DNA of 64,000 nt from Paenibacillus cisolokensis (GCF_018403665.1 NZ_BOVJ01000081.1:1-64000), one strand, 5' to 3'. Shown: positions 18,554 through 28,641, numbered from the stretch's first letter. The notes: generated by a model not told the origin, from the sequence alone. Translations and numbers: made by a program.

Positions 18554-19651
18554 ATGGCTAAAGCCCGCTCCGCTCCCGACGTGTTCATGATCGCGTCGAT
18601 CGCGCTGATACTCGCCATCGGCATAGTTATGGTGTACAGCGCCAGCGCCGTGCTCGCCTTTCACGAATTCGGCGACAAATTTTATTACGTGAAGCGTCAG
18701 CTGCTGTTCGCCGCGCTCGGCATCGGCGCGATGATATTCACGATGAACACCGATTACTGGATATGGAAAAAATGGGCCAAGCTCGGCCTGCTCGTTTGTT
18801 TCGGGCTGCTCGTCATCGTGATCGTTCCCGGCATCGGCGTCGTGCGCGGCGGCGCGCGCAGCTGGCTCGGGATCGGCTCGTTCGGCATTCAGCCGTCCGA
18901 ATTCATGAAGCTGGCGATGGTCATCTTTCTCGCCAAGCTTCTCGCCGAACGGCAGCAGCAGGTCACGCAGTTCGCGCGCGGGCTGCTGCCGCCGCTCGGC
19001 CTGCTCGGCCTTGCGTTCGGACTGATCATGCTGCAGCCGGACCTCGGCACCGGCGCGGTCATGTGCGGCGCCTCGCTGCTCGTCATCTATGTGGCCGGCG
19101 CCCGCCTTTCGCATCTCGCGTCGCTCGCGGCGGTCGGGCTGGCCGGATTAGCCGGGCTTATACTGGCCGCGCCTTACCGGCTGCAGCGGATTACCGCATT
19201 TCTGGATCCGTGGCAGGACCCGCTCGGGGCCGGCTACCAGTCGATCCAGTCGCTGTATGCGATCGGGCCGGGGGGGCTTGTCGGGCTCGGCCTCGGCATG
19301 AGCAGGCAGAAATACAGCTATTTGCCGGAGCCGCAAACGGATTTCATCTTTTCGATACTGGCCGAGGAGCTGGGCTTTATCGGCGGCGCGGCCGTCATCC
19401 TGCTGTTTCTTATTCTGATCTGGCGCGGCATGAAGACGGCGGTGGCGGCGCCGGATGCGTTCGGCAGCTTGCTCGCCACCGGCATCGTCGGCATTATCGG
19501 CGTGCAAGTGCTGATCAACATCGGCGTCGTGATCGGCCTGATGCCGGTTACCGGCATTACGCTGCCGCTCGTCAGCTACGGCGGATCGTCGCTTACGCTG
19601 CTGCTTACAGCGCTCGGCATTCTGCTTAATATATCCCGTTATTCGAGGTGA
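18554..19651 (+). CDS. spoVE: SEDS-family lipid II polymerase (SpoVE/FtsW)
   Basis: Polytopic membrane glycosyltransferase that polymerises lipid II with a partner class B PBP (SpoVD in cortex synthesis, PBP2B in division). ATG 18554 has AAGAGGTG 9 bp upstream and is preferred to the in-frame GTG 18542, which overlaps that site. About ten membrane helices, GARSWLGIG, QPSEFMKLA, LQPDLGTG, FIFSILAEELGF and the C-terminal LVSYGGSS motif define the SEDS family. From position alone this is the spoVE/ftsW slot of the Bacillus cluster; sequence alone does not separate the two roles. Confidence 0.9.
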   Translation: MAKARSAPDVFMIASIALILAIGIVMVYSASAVLAFHEFGDKFYYVKRQLLFAALGIGAMIFTMNTDYWIWKKWAKLGLLVCFGLLVIVIVPGIGVVRGGARSWLGIGSFGIQPSEFMKLAMVIFLAKLLAERQQQVTQFARGLLPPLGLLGLAFGLIMLQPDLGTGAVMCGASLLVIYVAGARLSHLASLAAVGLAGLAGLILAAPYRLQRITAFLDPWQDPLGAGYQSIQSLYAIGPGGLVGLGLGMSRQKYSYLPEPQTDFIFSILAEELGFIGGAAVILLFLILIWRGMKTAVAAPDAFGSLLATGIVGIIGVQVLINIGVVIGLMPVTGITLPLVSYGGSSLTLLLTALGILLNISRYSR

Positions 19652-19656
19652 CGTTC

Positions 19657-20766
19657 ATGCGAATCGTATTGACCGGCGGCGGAACGGGAGGACATATCTA
19701 TCCCGCCATCGCGGTCGGCAAGCAAATGATGCGCGAGCATCCGAACGCCAAGCTTCTCTATATCGGCACGGAACGGGGACTCGAAAGCCGGATCGTGCCG
19801 GAGGCGGGCATCCCGTTCGAGTCGATCGACATCACCGGCTTCAAGCGCAAGCTGTCGCTCGACAACGTGCAGACGGTGATCCGATTTCTGAAGGGCGTTC
19901 GCCGCTCGAAGGAGCTGCTCCGCCGCTTCAAGGCGGATGCCGTCGTCGGTACCGGCGGGTACGTCTGCGGCCCGGTCGTCTATGCGGCGGCCCGTCTCGG
20001 CATTCCGACGCTCATTCACGAGCAGAACGTCATCCCCGGCCTGACGAACAAGTTTCTGGCCCGGTACGCCGACTGCGTAGCCGTCAGTTTTCAGGAATCG
20101 CTCGCCCATTTCGGCAAAGCAAAACGGACCGTTCATACCGGCAATCCGTGCGCGACGCATGTTGCGGCGGCGAACCGGAACAAAGGCTACGCCGCTCTCG
20201 GCTTGCCGGAAGGAAGCCGGATCGTGCTGGTGGTCGGCGGCAGCCGGGGAGCGAAAGCGATAAACGAAGCGATGGTGGACATGGCGCCGCTGCTCGGGCG
20301 GCTGCCAGGCGTCCACTTTGTGTTTGTGACCGGCGAGACTTATTTCGAGCGAACGATGGAGCGCATCCGGCAGGTTACGCCGATCGTCGCCAATTATTTG
20401 CACGTGCATTCCTATCTGCACAATATGCCGGAGGTGCTGGCCGCCACGACGCTCGTCGTGGGACGCGCGGGCGCATCCTCGCTGGCGGAGATTACGGCGC
20501 TCGGCCTGCCGTCGATTCTCATTCCGTCGCCCAATGTGACGAACAATCACCAGGAGGCGAACGCCCGCAGTCTGGTCGAAGCGGGGGCCGCGGAGATGGT
20601 GCTGGAGAAAGATTTGCGCGGAGCGGAACTGCTTGACAGGATCGACGCCATCTTGAGCGACGAGCATCGTCTCCGTTCGATGCGGCGAGCGTCGGAGGGG
20701 CTCGGCATGCCCGACGCGGCGGAGCGGATCGCGGCGGAGCTGAACCGCCTGACGCGGCGAGGCTGA
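19657..20766 (+). CDS. murG: UDP-GlcNAc:undecaprenyl-PP-MurNAc-pentapeptide GlcNAc transferase MurG
   Basis: Peripheral inner-face membrane enzyme that converts lipid I to lipid II. ATG 19657 is preceded by GAGGTGA. The 369-residue GT-B protein has the glycine loop GGGTGGH (residues 7-13), GTGGYVCGP, HEQNVIPG, GGSRGAKAIN and the donor-site motif GRAGASSLAEI...NHQEANA. Only 5 bp separate it from spoVE, so the two are co-transcribed. Confidence 0.96.
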   Translation: MRIVLTGGGTGGHIYPAIAVGKQMMREHPNAKLLYIGTERGLESRIVPEAGIPFESIDITGFKRKLSLDNVQTVIRFLKGVRRSKELLRRFKADAVVGTGGYVCGPVVYAAARLGIPTLIHEQNVIPGLTNKFLARYADCVAVSFQESLAHFGKAKRTVHTGNPCATHVAAANRNKGYAALGLPEGSRIVLVVGGSRGAKAINEAMVDMAPLLGRLPGVHFVFVTGETYFERTMERIRQVTPIVANYLHVHSYLHNMPEVLAATTLVVGRAGASSLAEITALGLPSILIPSPNVTNNHQEANARSLVEAGAAEMVLEKDLRGAELLDRIDAILSDEHRLRSMRRASEGLGMPDAAERIAAELNRLTRRG

Positions 20767-20818
20767 CCGCGTGAGGAGCGGAAACCGCCTGACGTGCCGG
20801 CTGCAGCGGTCTGGGCGT

Positions 20819-20848
20819 TTGTCACACCCGCATCGCATGCGGCATAAG
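20819..20848 (+). promoter_or_regulatory. Possible promoter upstream of murB
   Basis: TTGTCA (20819-20824), 18-bp spacer, CATAAG (20843-20848) inside the 206-bp gap between murG and murB, the largest gap in this part of the cluster. Match is moderate; a sporulation sigma site with a CATAAGAT-like -10 is an alternative reading. Confidence 0.35.
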
Positions 20849-20972
20849 ATACCGTATAAATCGTGACTGCCAACCAGGCGGCCCGGTTTGACGAATCCTG
20901 ACGCCGCTGGCGGCCGGACGCAAGGAGCGCTCGGATTCCGGCACAGACGAAGCAACAAGGAGGTTCGACCAC

Positions 20973-21872
20973 ATGAGGCAAACGATATCGCAACTGGAAG
21001 CGCTCGGGCAAGTCATGTACGACGAACCGCTCGCGCCATATACGACATGGAAGATCGGTGGGCCCGCCGATGTTCTCTTTATTCCCGGCGGCAAAGATGA
21101 GCTGGTGTCGGCCATCCGTCTGCTTAATCGGCATGGCGTCCCGTGGACTCCGCTCGGCCGGGGCTCCAACATGCTCGTCAGCGACAAAGGGATTCGCGGC
21201 GTCGTCATCAAAACCGGGGATTCGCTTGATTACATTCGCTTTGAGGATGAACTCGTTCATGCCGGAGCGGCGTATTCCTTCATTAAATTATCCGTAATGG
21301 CGGGGAAGGAAGGGCTGACCGGACTGGAATTCGCGGGAGGAATTCCGGGCACGGTCGGCGGAGCCGTCTATATGAACGCGGGCGCCTTGGGATCGGATGT
21401 GTCACGTATTTTCCAATCAGCTGAAATTGTACTGGGAACAGGGGAATTGGTTCGATACGAAGCGGAGGATATGAAGTTCTCTTATCGTCATTCGATATTG
21501 CAAGAACAGCCGGGCATCGTCGTGGAAGCGACATTCCGGCTGGCGCGGGGGGACAGGAAGACGATCGCCGCGGCGATGGCGGCGCACAAGGCCAGACGGC
21601 TTGAGACGCAGCCGCTGCAGATGGCCAGTGCCGGAAGCGTATTCCGCAATCCGCCGAACGATTATGCCGCCCGGCTGATCGAAGCGGCAGGTCTGAAAGG
21701 CTTCCGTCACGGAGGCGCTGAAATTTCCGCGCAGCACGCCAATTTCATTGTCAACACCGGGCAAGCGACAGCTGAAGACGTTCTCGCCCTCATGACGCAT
21801 ATCCGGAAAACCGTGAAAGACAAATTCGGCATCGAGCTGGTACCGGAAGTATTGGTGATGGGCGAACGGTAA
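20973..21872 (+). CDS. murB: UDP-N-acetylenolpyruvoylglucosamine reductase MurB
   Basis: FAD enzyme that reduces enolpyruvyl-UDP-GlcNAc to UDP-MurNAc with NADPH. ATG after AAGGAGG. FAD-domain motifs APYTTWKIGGPAD, LGRGSNMLV and GLEFAGGIPGTVGGAVYMNAG are present, followed by ASAGSVFRNP (catalytic Ser) and the C-terminal GGAEISAQHANFIVN with the terminal glutamate in VPEV. The 299-aa type lacking the extra Tyr loop (type II) is usual in Bacillota. Next gene is murA, so both UDP-MurNAc-making steps are adjacent. Confidence 0.95.
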   Translation: MRQTISQLEALGQVMYDEPLAPYTTWKIGGPADVLFIPGGKDELVSAIRLLNRHGVPWTPLGRGSNMLVSDKGIRGVVIKTGDSLDYIRFEDELVHAGAAYSFIKLSVMAGKEGLTGLEFAGGIPGTVGGAVYMNAGALGSDVSRIFQSAEIVLGTGELVRYEAEDMKFSYRHSILQEQPGIVVEATFRLARGDRKTIAAAMAAHKARRLETQPLQMASAGSVFRNPPNDYAARLIEAAGLKGFRHGGAEISAQHANFIVNTGQATAEDVLALMTHIRKTVKDKFGIELVPEVLVMGER

Positions 21873-21890
21873 TTCGGAGGTGGTGATACA

Positions 21891-23173
21891 TTGGATAAAC
21901 TGGTGATTGAAGGCGGGAAACCACTCTCAGGAACCATTGCCATCCATGGAGCGAAAAATGCCGCATTGCCGATATTGGCTGCCAGCGTGCTGGCTTGCGG
22001 AACCGTCACAATCGACCATGTGCCCAAACTGCTGGATATCGGGGTGATGCTCGATCTGCTCCGGGAGCTGGGCTGCCGGGCTTGGCATGAAGGCGAAACC
22101 GTCGTGCTCGATACGGCGCCCGCGCATACATCCCATGTACCGGAAACGCTTATGCGCCAAATGCGCTCGTCGATCTTTCTGATGGGACCGCTGCTGGCGC
22201 GATTCGGAGAAGTACAGGTTTATCAGCCCGGAGGCTGCGCCATCGGCGAACGCAAAATCGATTTGCACCTGCAAGGGCTCGAGGCGCTCGGCGCGGAAGT
22301 GATCGAGCTGGGCAACCGGATTATTTGCCGCGCTCCCCGTTTGATCGGGAACGATATCCATCTCGCTTTCCCGAGCGTCGGCGCAACGGAAAATATTATG
22401 ATGGCCGCCGTTCTGGCCGAAGGGCGGACGACGATTACGAATGCCGCGCGCGAGCCGGAAATTCAGGATTTGCAGCGATTTCTCAACAAGATGGGCGCGA
22501 AAATTATGGGCGCCGGAACCGATACGATTACGATCGAAGGCGTCAGGAAGCTTGAGCCCTGCCGTTACGAGGTTATTCCCGACCGGATCGTAACCGGCAC
22601 CGTCATGGTGGCCGCCGCCGCAACCCGCGGGCAGGTGACGCTGCAGAACACCAATCCGGCCCATCTGACGTCGCTCATTCATGTGCTTCGCCGCTGTGGT
22701 GTTCAAATCGCCATCGACGGTGATATAATGAAAGTTAGCAGTTCCGCAAGGCCGAAGGCGATCGAGCGCATCGTCACGTCTCCGTATCCGGCCTTTCCGA
22801 CCGATCTCCAGTCCCAGTTGATGGTGCTGCTGGCGGTCGCGGATGGAACGAGCATCATGAAGGAAACGATTTTGAAGGCCGCTTCAAGCATGTGGAAGAA
22901 TTGACCCGGATGGGGGCGGACATACGCGTCGATATGAACGCGGCTTTCATACGGGGCGTTCCGAGACTGTACGGCGCGACCGTAGAAGCGACCGATTTGC
23001 GGGCGGGGGCAGCGCTCGTCATCGCCGGTCTTGCGGCTCAGGGCCGCACGATCGTCGAACAGGTGCATCACATCGACCGCGGCTATGACCGGATCGAGCA
23101 GATGCTGTCGCGACTGGGCGCCCGTATAACGAGATATTCCGCCGTACCCGACAACCGGGTCGTTCCCGGATAA
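21891..23173 (+). CDS. murA: UDP-GlcNAc 1-carboxyvinyltransferase MurA, frameshifted in this sequence
   Basis: First committed step of peptidoglycan synthesis, transferring enolpyruvate from PEP to UDP-GlcNAc. TTG start 21891 after CGGAGGTGG. Lys22 (HGAKNAALP) and the PEP-binding, fosfomycin-reactive Cys116 ([10 protein letters not shown]) are present. The frame breaks in the T4 run at 22870-22873; one extra T gives [20 protein letters not shown] and runs to 23173, total 427 aa, the normal length. [13 protein letters not shown] and [10 protein letters not shown] follow in the repaired frame. In B. subtilis no murA gene lies in this part of the cluster. Confidence 0.93.
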
Positions 23174-23246
23174 CCGAAAGGCGGTTCACTCCCGGCTCCC
23201 GCCTCTTAAAGTGGGAGCGGATGTTTTACGAAAGAAGGGACAAGCC

Positions 23247-23996
23247 ATGTCTGAACCGATTCCGGTCCTCCGGGAGCCGGAGCGAAAGCGAAGGGGCAAT
23301 CGGAAAGTACTGGCCGTGCTCCTGCTTCTGTTCGTCGTGCTGCTCGCGGTATTATTTTTCAATTCTTCTATCAGCAAAATTTCGTCTCTGGTCATAGAGG
23401 GTGAAATGTATTTGACGGCCGCGGAAATCCGGGAAGCTTCGGGGCTTGCGGTCGGGGACGCTTTCTTCGGCGCCGGAGCGGCGACGATCGAGAAACGCGT
23501 CAAAACGTTGAAGCCTGTCAAGGAGGTCGAGGTGACGAAACATTTTCCCGGCGTCGTGCGCATCGCGGTGCAGGAATACAACGCGGTGGCGTTCGAACTG
23601 TCCTCGACCGGGGAGTTGACCGCGATCTTGTCGAACGGCGCGAATATTCCGGTCGTCGGCGGCAGCATCGTTGCGGACAAGCCGGTGCTGACGGGCTGGA
23701 AACCGAACGATCCGGTCAAGGCCGAGCTATCCAGGCAGTTGGCTCGCATACCGGCCAAGGAGCTTTCGGACATATCGGAAATTACCCCGTATCCGTCGAA
23801 GGCGTATCCCGACCGGATCAAAATATATACGCGCACGCGGTTCGAAGTCGTGACGGCGGTGTCGGTGCTGAAGGACAAAATTCCGATGCTCAATGCCGTC
23901 GTCGAGACGCAGCAGCCGGGGCGCGTGACGATGCTGCTGGCCGACACCTATGAGCCTTACGAGCAGGAGACCGACGAATTAGAGACTACTCAATAG
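23247..23996 (+). CDS. divIB: Cell division protein DivIB/FtsQ
   Basis: Bitopic membrane protein of the FtsL-DivIC-DivIB complex at the septum. ATG 23247 follows AGAAGGGA; an in-frame upstream start lacks a site. The 249-residue protein has a basic cytoplasmic N-terminus, one membrane helix (about residues 31-50), a POTRA domain beginning ISSLVIEGEMYLTAAEI, and an FtsQ beta domain. It is followed by a 226-bp AT-rich gap holding a sigma-H-like promoter for ftsA. Confidence 0.88.
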   Translation: MSEPIPVLREPERKRRGNRKVLAVLLLLFVVLLAVLFFNSSISKISSLVIEGEMYLTAAEIREASGLAVGDAFFGAGAATIEKRVKTLKPVKEVEVTKHFPGVVRIAVQEYNAVAFELSSTGELTAILSNGANIPVVGGSIVADKPVLTGWKPNDPVKAELSRQLARIPAKELSDISEITPYPSKAYPDRIKIYTRTRFEVVTAVSVLKDKIPMLNAVVETQQPGRVTMLLADTYEPYEQETDELETTQ

Positions 23997-24103
23997 CAAC
24001 AAAAAATGGTAGTATTTTATGGGTAAAGCCGCGTTTGGGCCTTTCGTTTCGACGGATTCGGAGAAATTGCCAATTACTTCATGTATGAAAAATTTGTAGA
24101 AAA

Positions 24104-24130
24104 AGAGGTTTCGTCAATAACGCGTTGAAT
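24104..24130 (+). promoter_or_regulatory. Sigma-H type promoter upstream of ftsAZ
   Basis: AGAGGTTT (24104-24111), 12-bp spacer, GTTGAAT (24124-24130), against the sigma-H pattern RnAGGAWW-N11/12-RnnGAAT. One core mismatch (T for A). In B. subtilis ftsAZ has a sigma-H promoter that raises FtsZ at the onset of sporulation. Confidence 0.6.
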
Positions 24131-24222
24131 ATGATAGAAATGCATTTATTTTATAACAAAGAGATGCGATTTTCATGCAAAGCGCATGATACATGCAATC
24201 GTGAAACGGGAGGTGCCGCGGG

Positions 24223-25467
24223 TTGAGCAACAGCGACATCATTGTCAGTTTGGACATCGGTACGTCCAAGGTTCGTGCTATTATTGGCGAAATGAAAAAC
24301 GGAGCCATTAATATTATTGGAGTTGGATCTGCCGACTCGGAAGGGATACGAAAAGGAGCCATCGTGGATATCGACCAGACCGTCACATCGATACGCAAAG
24401 CCGTCGATCATGCGGAACGGATGGTCGGCATTCAAATAACGGATGTGTACGTCGGAATCCAGGGCAACCATATCGCCTTGCAAACGAACCATGGTGTAGT
24501 GGCGGTTTCCAATGAGGACCGCGAAATCGGCGAAGAAGATATCGAGCGGGTGCTGCAGGCGGCCAAGGTCGTTGCGCTTCCGCCGGAACGCGAAATTATC
24601 AATCTCGTCCCGAAGCAGTATTTGGTGGACGGGCTTGAAGGCATATCCGATCCTCGCGGCATGATCGGCGTCCGCCTCGAAGTGGAGGCGACGATCGTCA
24701 CCGGAGCGAAGACGGCGATACATAATTTGATGCGCTGCGTAGAGAAGGCGGGGCTTCAAATTTCCGGCGTCATTCTGATGTCGCTCGCTTCCGGCGTCAT
24801 GTCGCTCACGAAGGACGAGAAATCGATGGGAACGGTGCTGGCCGATGTGGGAGCGGGCGCCACGACGGTCGCAATCTTCGATCAGGGCAGTCTGGCGGCG
24901 ACTTCGACGCTGCCGATCGGCGGGGAATACGTCACGAACGATATCGCCTACGGTCTCAGAACCCAGACGGAGCAGGCGGAGAAGATCAAGCTCAAATACG
25001 GCTGCGCGCTCGTCAGCGACGCCGCCGAAGACCAGAAGTTCAAAGTTGTGCGGATGGGCACGAATATCGAGAAGGAATTTTCGCAAGTGGATTTGGCTAA
25101 CATTATTGAGCCGCGCATGCAGGAAATTTTTCATCTGATTCGGGAAGAAGTCCGGCGACTCGGATACGGGGACAAGGTGAACGGCTATGTATTAACCGGA
25201 GGAACGGTCATGCTGCCCGGAACGCTGGGACTGGCCCAGATGGAGCTGGAATCGTCGGTTCGTATCGCGGTGCCCGACTATATCGGCGTGAGAGATCCTT
25301 CTTTCAGCAGCGGTGTCGGGATTATCCAGTACGTGTCGAAGCATATGAAGCTGCGCGGCGGAGGAGGCGGTTCCAAGAAGCCGGCTGGCCGCAAGAGCGG
25401 TGCGGCAGCTGCGCCGAAGCCCGGCATATTCGAACGGCTCAAAAATATGTTTAGCGAATTCATTTGA
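24223..25467 (+). CDS. ftsA: Cell division protein FtsA
   Basis: Actin-like ATPase that tethers the Z-ring to the membrane. TTG start after CGGGAGGTG. The 414-residue protein has the phosphate-1 motif [11 protein letters not shown], the SHS2/1C region, [13 protein letters not shown] (phosphate 2) and [11 protein letters not shown] (adenosine motif). A glycine/lysine-rich linker (about residues 377-398) precedes a C-terminal amphipathic helix, [13 protein letters not shown], the membrane targeting sequence. ftsZ starts 15 bp later. Confidence 0.95.
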   Translation: MSNSDIIVSLDIGTSKVRAIIGEMKNGAINIIGVGSADSEGIRKGAIVDIDQTVTSIRKAVDHAERMVGIQITDVYVGIQGNHIALQTNHGVVAVSNEDREIGEEDIERVLQAAKVVALPPEREIINLVPKQYLVDGLEGISDPRGMIGVRLEVEATIVTGAKTAIHNLMRCVEKAGLQISGVILMSLASGVMSLTKDEKSMGTVLADVGAGATTVAIFDQGSLAATSTLPIGGEYVTNDIAYGLRTQTEQAEKIKLKYGCALVSDAAEDQKFKVVRMGTNIEKEFSQVDLANIIEPRMQEIFHLIREEVRRLGYGDKVNGYVLTGGTVMLPGTLGLAQMELESSVRIAVPDYIGVRDPSFSSGVGIIQYVSKHMKLRGGGGGSKKPAGRKSGAAAAPKPGIFERLKNMFSEFI

Positions 25468-25481
25468 TCGGGGGAATCATA

Positions 25482-26588
25482 ATGTTGGAATTCGATTTTG
25501 ATATGGAAACGATGGCCCAAATTAAAGTAATCGGGGTGGGGGGAGGCGGCAGCAACGCGGTAAACCGGATGATCGAGAACGGCGTCAAAGGCGTCGAATT
25601 CATTACGGTCAATACGGACGCGCAGGCGCTCAATCTGTCCAAATCCGAGCACAAGCTTCAAATCGGAGACAAGCTGACCCGCGGTCTCGGGGCCGGCGCC
25701 AACCCCGAGGTCGGCAAGAAGGCGGCCGAAGAGTCCCGCGATCTGATCAGTAATACGCTGAAAGGCGCCGATATGGTGTTCGTCACCGCCGGCATGGGCG
25801 GCGGAACCGGTACGGGGGCGGCTCCCGTAATCGCCGAAATCGCCCGCGAATGCGGCGCGCTGACGGTCGGCGTCGTGACCCGTCCGTTCACGTTCGAAGG
25901 GCGGAAGCGTTCCGCTCATGCCGAGATGGGCATCGAAGCGCTGAAGGACAAAGTGGATACGCTCATTACGATCCCGAACGACCGTCTGCTCGAAATCGTC
26001 GACAAGAAGACGCCGATGCTCGAAGCGTTCCGCGAAGCGGACAACGTGCTTCGCCAGGCGGTACAGGGCATTTCCGACTTGATTGCCGTACCGGGCCTGA
26101 TCAACCTCGACTTTGCCGACGTCAAGACGATTATGACCGAACGGGGCTCGGCGCTGATGGGCATCGGCATCGCCTCCGGGGAGAACCGGGCGGCGGAAGC
26201 GGCCCGCAAAGCGATTATGAGCCCGCTCCTCGAGACGTCCATCGACGGCGCCCGCGGGGTCATTATGAATATTACGGGCGGCAGCAATCTGTCGCTGTAC
26301 GAAGTGAACGAAGCGGCGGAAATCGTCATTGAAGCTTCCGATCCGGAGGTCAACATGATTTTCGGCGCGATTATCGACGAAGAGATGAAGGACGAAATCA
26401 AGGTGACGGTCATCGCTACCGGCTTCGATTCCAAACCGGAACAAAGCCGCGGCCGCGTCCTCAATCAGCAGCCGGCCGAGCAGCATACGGAACAGCGCCA
26501 GTCCGCGACGAATGTGAAGCCGTTCGGCAGCCATTCGAACGACCAGCTGGACATTCCGGCTTTCCTGCGCAATCGTCCGCGCGGCTGA
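25482..26588 (+). CDS. ftsZ: Cell division GTPase FtsZ
   Basis: Tubulin-like GTPase that forms the Z-ring. ATG 25482 after [28 protein letters not shown] is the usual start. Motifs: [12 protein letters not shown], the tubulin signature GGGTGTG (about residues 106-112), NDRLLEI, and the T7 loop region [11 protein letters not shown]. After a variable linker rich in Gln/Ser, the conserved C-terminal peptide [13 protein letters not shown] binds FtsA, SepF and other partners. The length of 368 aa is normal. A strong terminator follows. Confidence 0.97.
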   Translation: MLEFDFDMETMAQIKVIGVGGGGSNAVNRMIENGVKGVEFITVNTDAQALNLSKSEHKLQIGDKLTRGLGAGANPEVGKKAAEESRDLISNTLKGADMVFVTAGMGGGTGTGAAPVIAEIARECGALTVGVVTRPFTFEGRKRSAHAEMGIEALKDKVDTLITIPNDRLLEIVDKKTPMLEAFREADNVLRQAVQGISDLIAVPGLINLDFADVKTIMTERGSALMGIGIASGENRAAEAARKAIMSPLLETSIDGARGVIMNITGGSNLSLYEVNEAAEIVIEASDPEVNMIFGAIIDEEMKDEIKVTVIATGFDSKPEQSRGRVLNQQPAEQHTEQRQSATNVKPFGSHSNDQLDIPAFLRNRPRG

Positions 26589-26629
26589 TTGTATCTTGCG
26601 CTCGTCATTATCGAACGGTATCGAAACAT

Positions 26630-26684
26630 AACAGGGACCCCCTTTCCGAAGCCTGTACGGCAGCGGAAAGGGGGTCCCTGTTTT
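26630..26684 (+). terminator. Strong intrinsic terminator after ftsZ
   Basis: A perfect 19-bp stem (arms 26630-26648 and 26664-26682) with a 15-nt loop and a TTTT tail. It ends the dcw transcript before the spoIIG operon. Confidence 0.93.
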
Positions 26685-26694
26685 GCTCCGGAGA

Positions 26695-26760
26695 CTCGAC
26701 AAAAAAGATTGCTCCTGACGGCATGATTAGACAGACTTTGAAATAGTATTTTACTATACT
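26695..26760 (+). promoter_or_regulatory. spoIIG-type promoter with Spo0A boxes and a long spacer
   Basis: TAGACA (26728-26733) and TATACT (26755-26760) are 21 bp apart, too far for ordinary sigma-A use. Two Spo0A-box-like heptamers (pattern TTCGNCA), CTCGACA at 26695-26701 and TTAGACA at 26727-26733, lie 32 bp apart, the second overlapping the -35. B. subtilis spoIIG has the same design: a 22-bp spacer rescued by Spo0A~P. Confidence 0.6.
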
Positions 26761-26828
26761 AGTCTCAATCGCGCTCCAGCGCTTCGGCCTGACAGGCCTG
26801 CCGGGCGCCGCTTCAGGAAGGTGAAGCG

Positions 26829-27761
26829 ATGGCAGTATATGTTGACGTCGTGTTCGCGATGAACCTGATGATTGACGGAAGCCTTTTGCTGATGACGGCA
26901 TGGATACGGGATATCCGGGCCGTCTGGTGGAAGGTGCTGGCCGCTGCGGCGATCGGAGCGTCATATGTTATGCTCATGTTCGTTCCGACGCTATCGTTTT
27001 TGTTTACGTTCGCCATCAAATTCGTACTGTCCCTGCTCATGCTTTGGACGGCGTTCGGGTTTGCGAGTTTGCAATCGTTCATACGCAACGTTGCCGCATT
27101 TTATGCGGTTAATTTTGTCGCGGCGGGGGCGGTGCTCGGGGCGCACTACATGCTGCAGGGCCGTTCGGAAATTTGGCAGGGGCTCGCATTTATCGAAGGA
27201 GGCGTCCGCGCCGAACTGAAAACCGGCATCGTGTTCGTGTTATCGGCCGTTTGCATCGGCTTGTATATTTACCGTTCCGTCGTCAGAGGGAGACGCGAAC
27301 GGGAACTGCTGACGGATCATCTGGTCGAGGTATCGGTGTTCATCGGCGAATGCGAGCGCCGCTGCATCGGCCTGATCGATACCGGCAATCAGCTGTACGA
27401 TCCGTTGACGCGGACGCCGGTGATGGTGATGGAAGCGTCGGTATGGGAAGATGAGCTTCCGGCATCGTGGCTGGGTCATATCCGCCAGTCGCAGGTGGAC
27501 CGTCTTGTAGCCGGAATAAGCGATGAAGAACCGTTCAAATGGCAAGACCGGCTGCGTCTTGTTCCGTACAGAGGCGTCAACCGCGGCACGCGCTTCATGC
27601 TGGCGCTGAAGCCCGACGCGGTCTGCATCGAGCGGGACGGGCGGCGGGAGGAAAGCCGCAAGGTGCTGGTCGCTCTCGATGGCGGAACGTTGTCGGCGGA
27701 TGGGGCGTACCGGGCGATCATTCATCCGTCTTTGGTGCAGCAGCTTCATAAGGCTAATTAG
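26829..27761 (+). CDS. spoIIGA: Sigma-E processing peptidase SpoIIGA
   Basis: Membrane aspartic protease that removes the pro-sequence of sigma-E in the mother cell after a signal from SpoIIR. ATG after AGGAAGGTGA. Five hydrophobic helices fill residues 1-150; the soluble half carries the catalytic Asp184 in [11 protein letters not shown]. Length 310 aa agrees with the family. The substrate gene sigE follows 32 bp later. Confidence 0.93.
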   Translation: MAVYVDVVFAMNLMIDGSLLLMTAWIRDIRAVWWKVLAAAAIGASYVMLMFVPTLSFLFTFAIKFVLSLLMLWTAFGFASLQSFIRNVAAFYAVNFVAAGAVLGAHYMLQGRSEIWQGLAFIEGGVRAELKTGIVFVLSAVCIGLYIYRSVVRGRRERELLTDHLVEVSVFIGECERRCIGLIDTGNQLYDPLTRTPVMVMEASVWEDELPASWLGHIRQSQVDRLVAGISDEEPFKWQDRLRLVPYRGVNRGTRFMLALKPDAVCIERDGRREESRKVLVALDGGTLSADGAYRAIIHPSLVQQLHKAN

Positions 27762-27793
27762 ACCGCGGAATATTACTGGGAGGGATGGACCGC

Positions 27794-28515
27794 ATGTTCG
27801 TCAAATGGAAATTGATCCTGCAGTTATATTATTACCGTGTTTTATTTTTATTCGGGTTAAAGAGCGAAGAAATCTATTATATCGGAGGCAGCGAGGCATT
27901 GCCGCCGCCGCTCACCCGCGAGGAAGAAGAGTATTTGCTCGAGAAGCTGCCTTCGGGCGATTCCGCGATCCGGGCGATGCTCATTGAGCGGAATTTGCGT
28001 CTTGTCGTGTATATCGCCCGCAAGTTTGAAAATACGGGCATTCATATCGAGGATCTCGTTTCCATCGGCGCGATCGGTCTGATCAAGGCGGTCAACACGT
28101 TCGATCCGGAGAAAAAATCAAGCTGGCCACCTATGCGTCGCGGTGCATCGAAAACGAAATTTTGATGTATTTGCGCCGCAACAGCAAGACGCGCACCGAG
28201 GTGTCGTTCGACGAGCCGCTGAACATCGACTGGGACGGCAACGAATTGCTTCTGTCGGACGTGCTGGGGACGGAGAACGATACGATCTACCGCAATATCG
28301 AGGAACAGGTCGACCGGAAGCTGCTGCATAAAGCGCTCGACAAGCTGACCGAGCGCGAACGGATCATTATGGAGCTGCGTTTCGGCCTCGCCGACGGCGA
28401 AGAGAAAACGCAGAAGGATGTCGCCGACCTGCTCGGCATTTCGCAATCGTATATATCGCGGCTTGAGAAACGGATAATCAAGCGTCTGCGCAAAGAATTC
28501 AATAAAATGGTCTGA
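27794..28515 (+). CDS. sigE: Sporulation sigma factor sigma-E, frameshifted in this sequence
   Basis: Mother-cell sigma factor made as an inactive precursor. ATG 27794 is 10 bp from GGGAGG; ATG 27785 is too close to that site. Residues 1-30 form the hydrophobic pro-sequence ([16 protein letters not shown]), followed by region 2 ([17 protein letters not shown]). The frame breaks in the A6 run at 28112-28117; one extra A gives [20 protein letters not shown], the exact family sequence, then region 3 and region 4 ([20 protein letters not shown]). Repaired length is 240 aa, as expected. I treat the break as a sequence error, because the downstream half is perfectly conserved. Confidence 0.93.
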
Positions 28516-28526
28516 GAGCGGCGCGG

Positions 28527-28548
28527 CCCTTCTCCATCCGGAGGAGGG
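28527..28548 (+). terminator. Hairpin between sigE and sigG
   Basis: Stem CCCTTCTCC / GGAGGAGGG (one G-U pair) with an ATCC loop, 12 bp after the sigE stop, followed by only TT. A partial terminator would suit sigG, which needs its own forespore promoter. Confidence 0.45.
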
Positions 28549-28641
28549 TTGCGGTATTTGTCGGACGGTGTCGGATCAGGAATAAAAAAGGGGGCCGAGG
28601 AGATAATGTACAGTAATGTTTCTCCTTGGGAGGTAATCGCG

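Noticed and set aside
27794-28515. Programmed frameshifting in sigE
   Set aside because: Similar one-base losses occur in ten other unrelated genes, so a shared sequencing cause is far more likely than a special mechanism here.
28549-28593. A clear sigma-F/G promoter before sigG
   Set aside because: GTATT and GGAATAAAA-like elements are present but spacing and the -10 do not fit the consensus.
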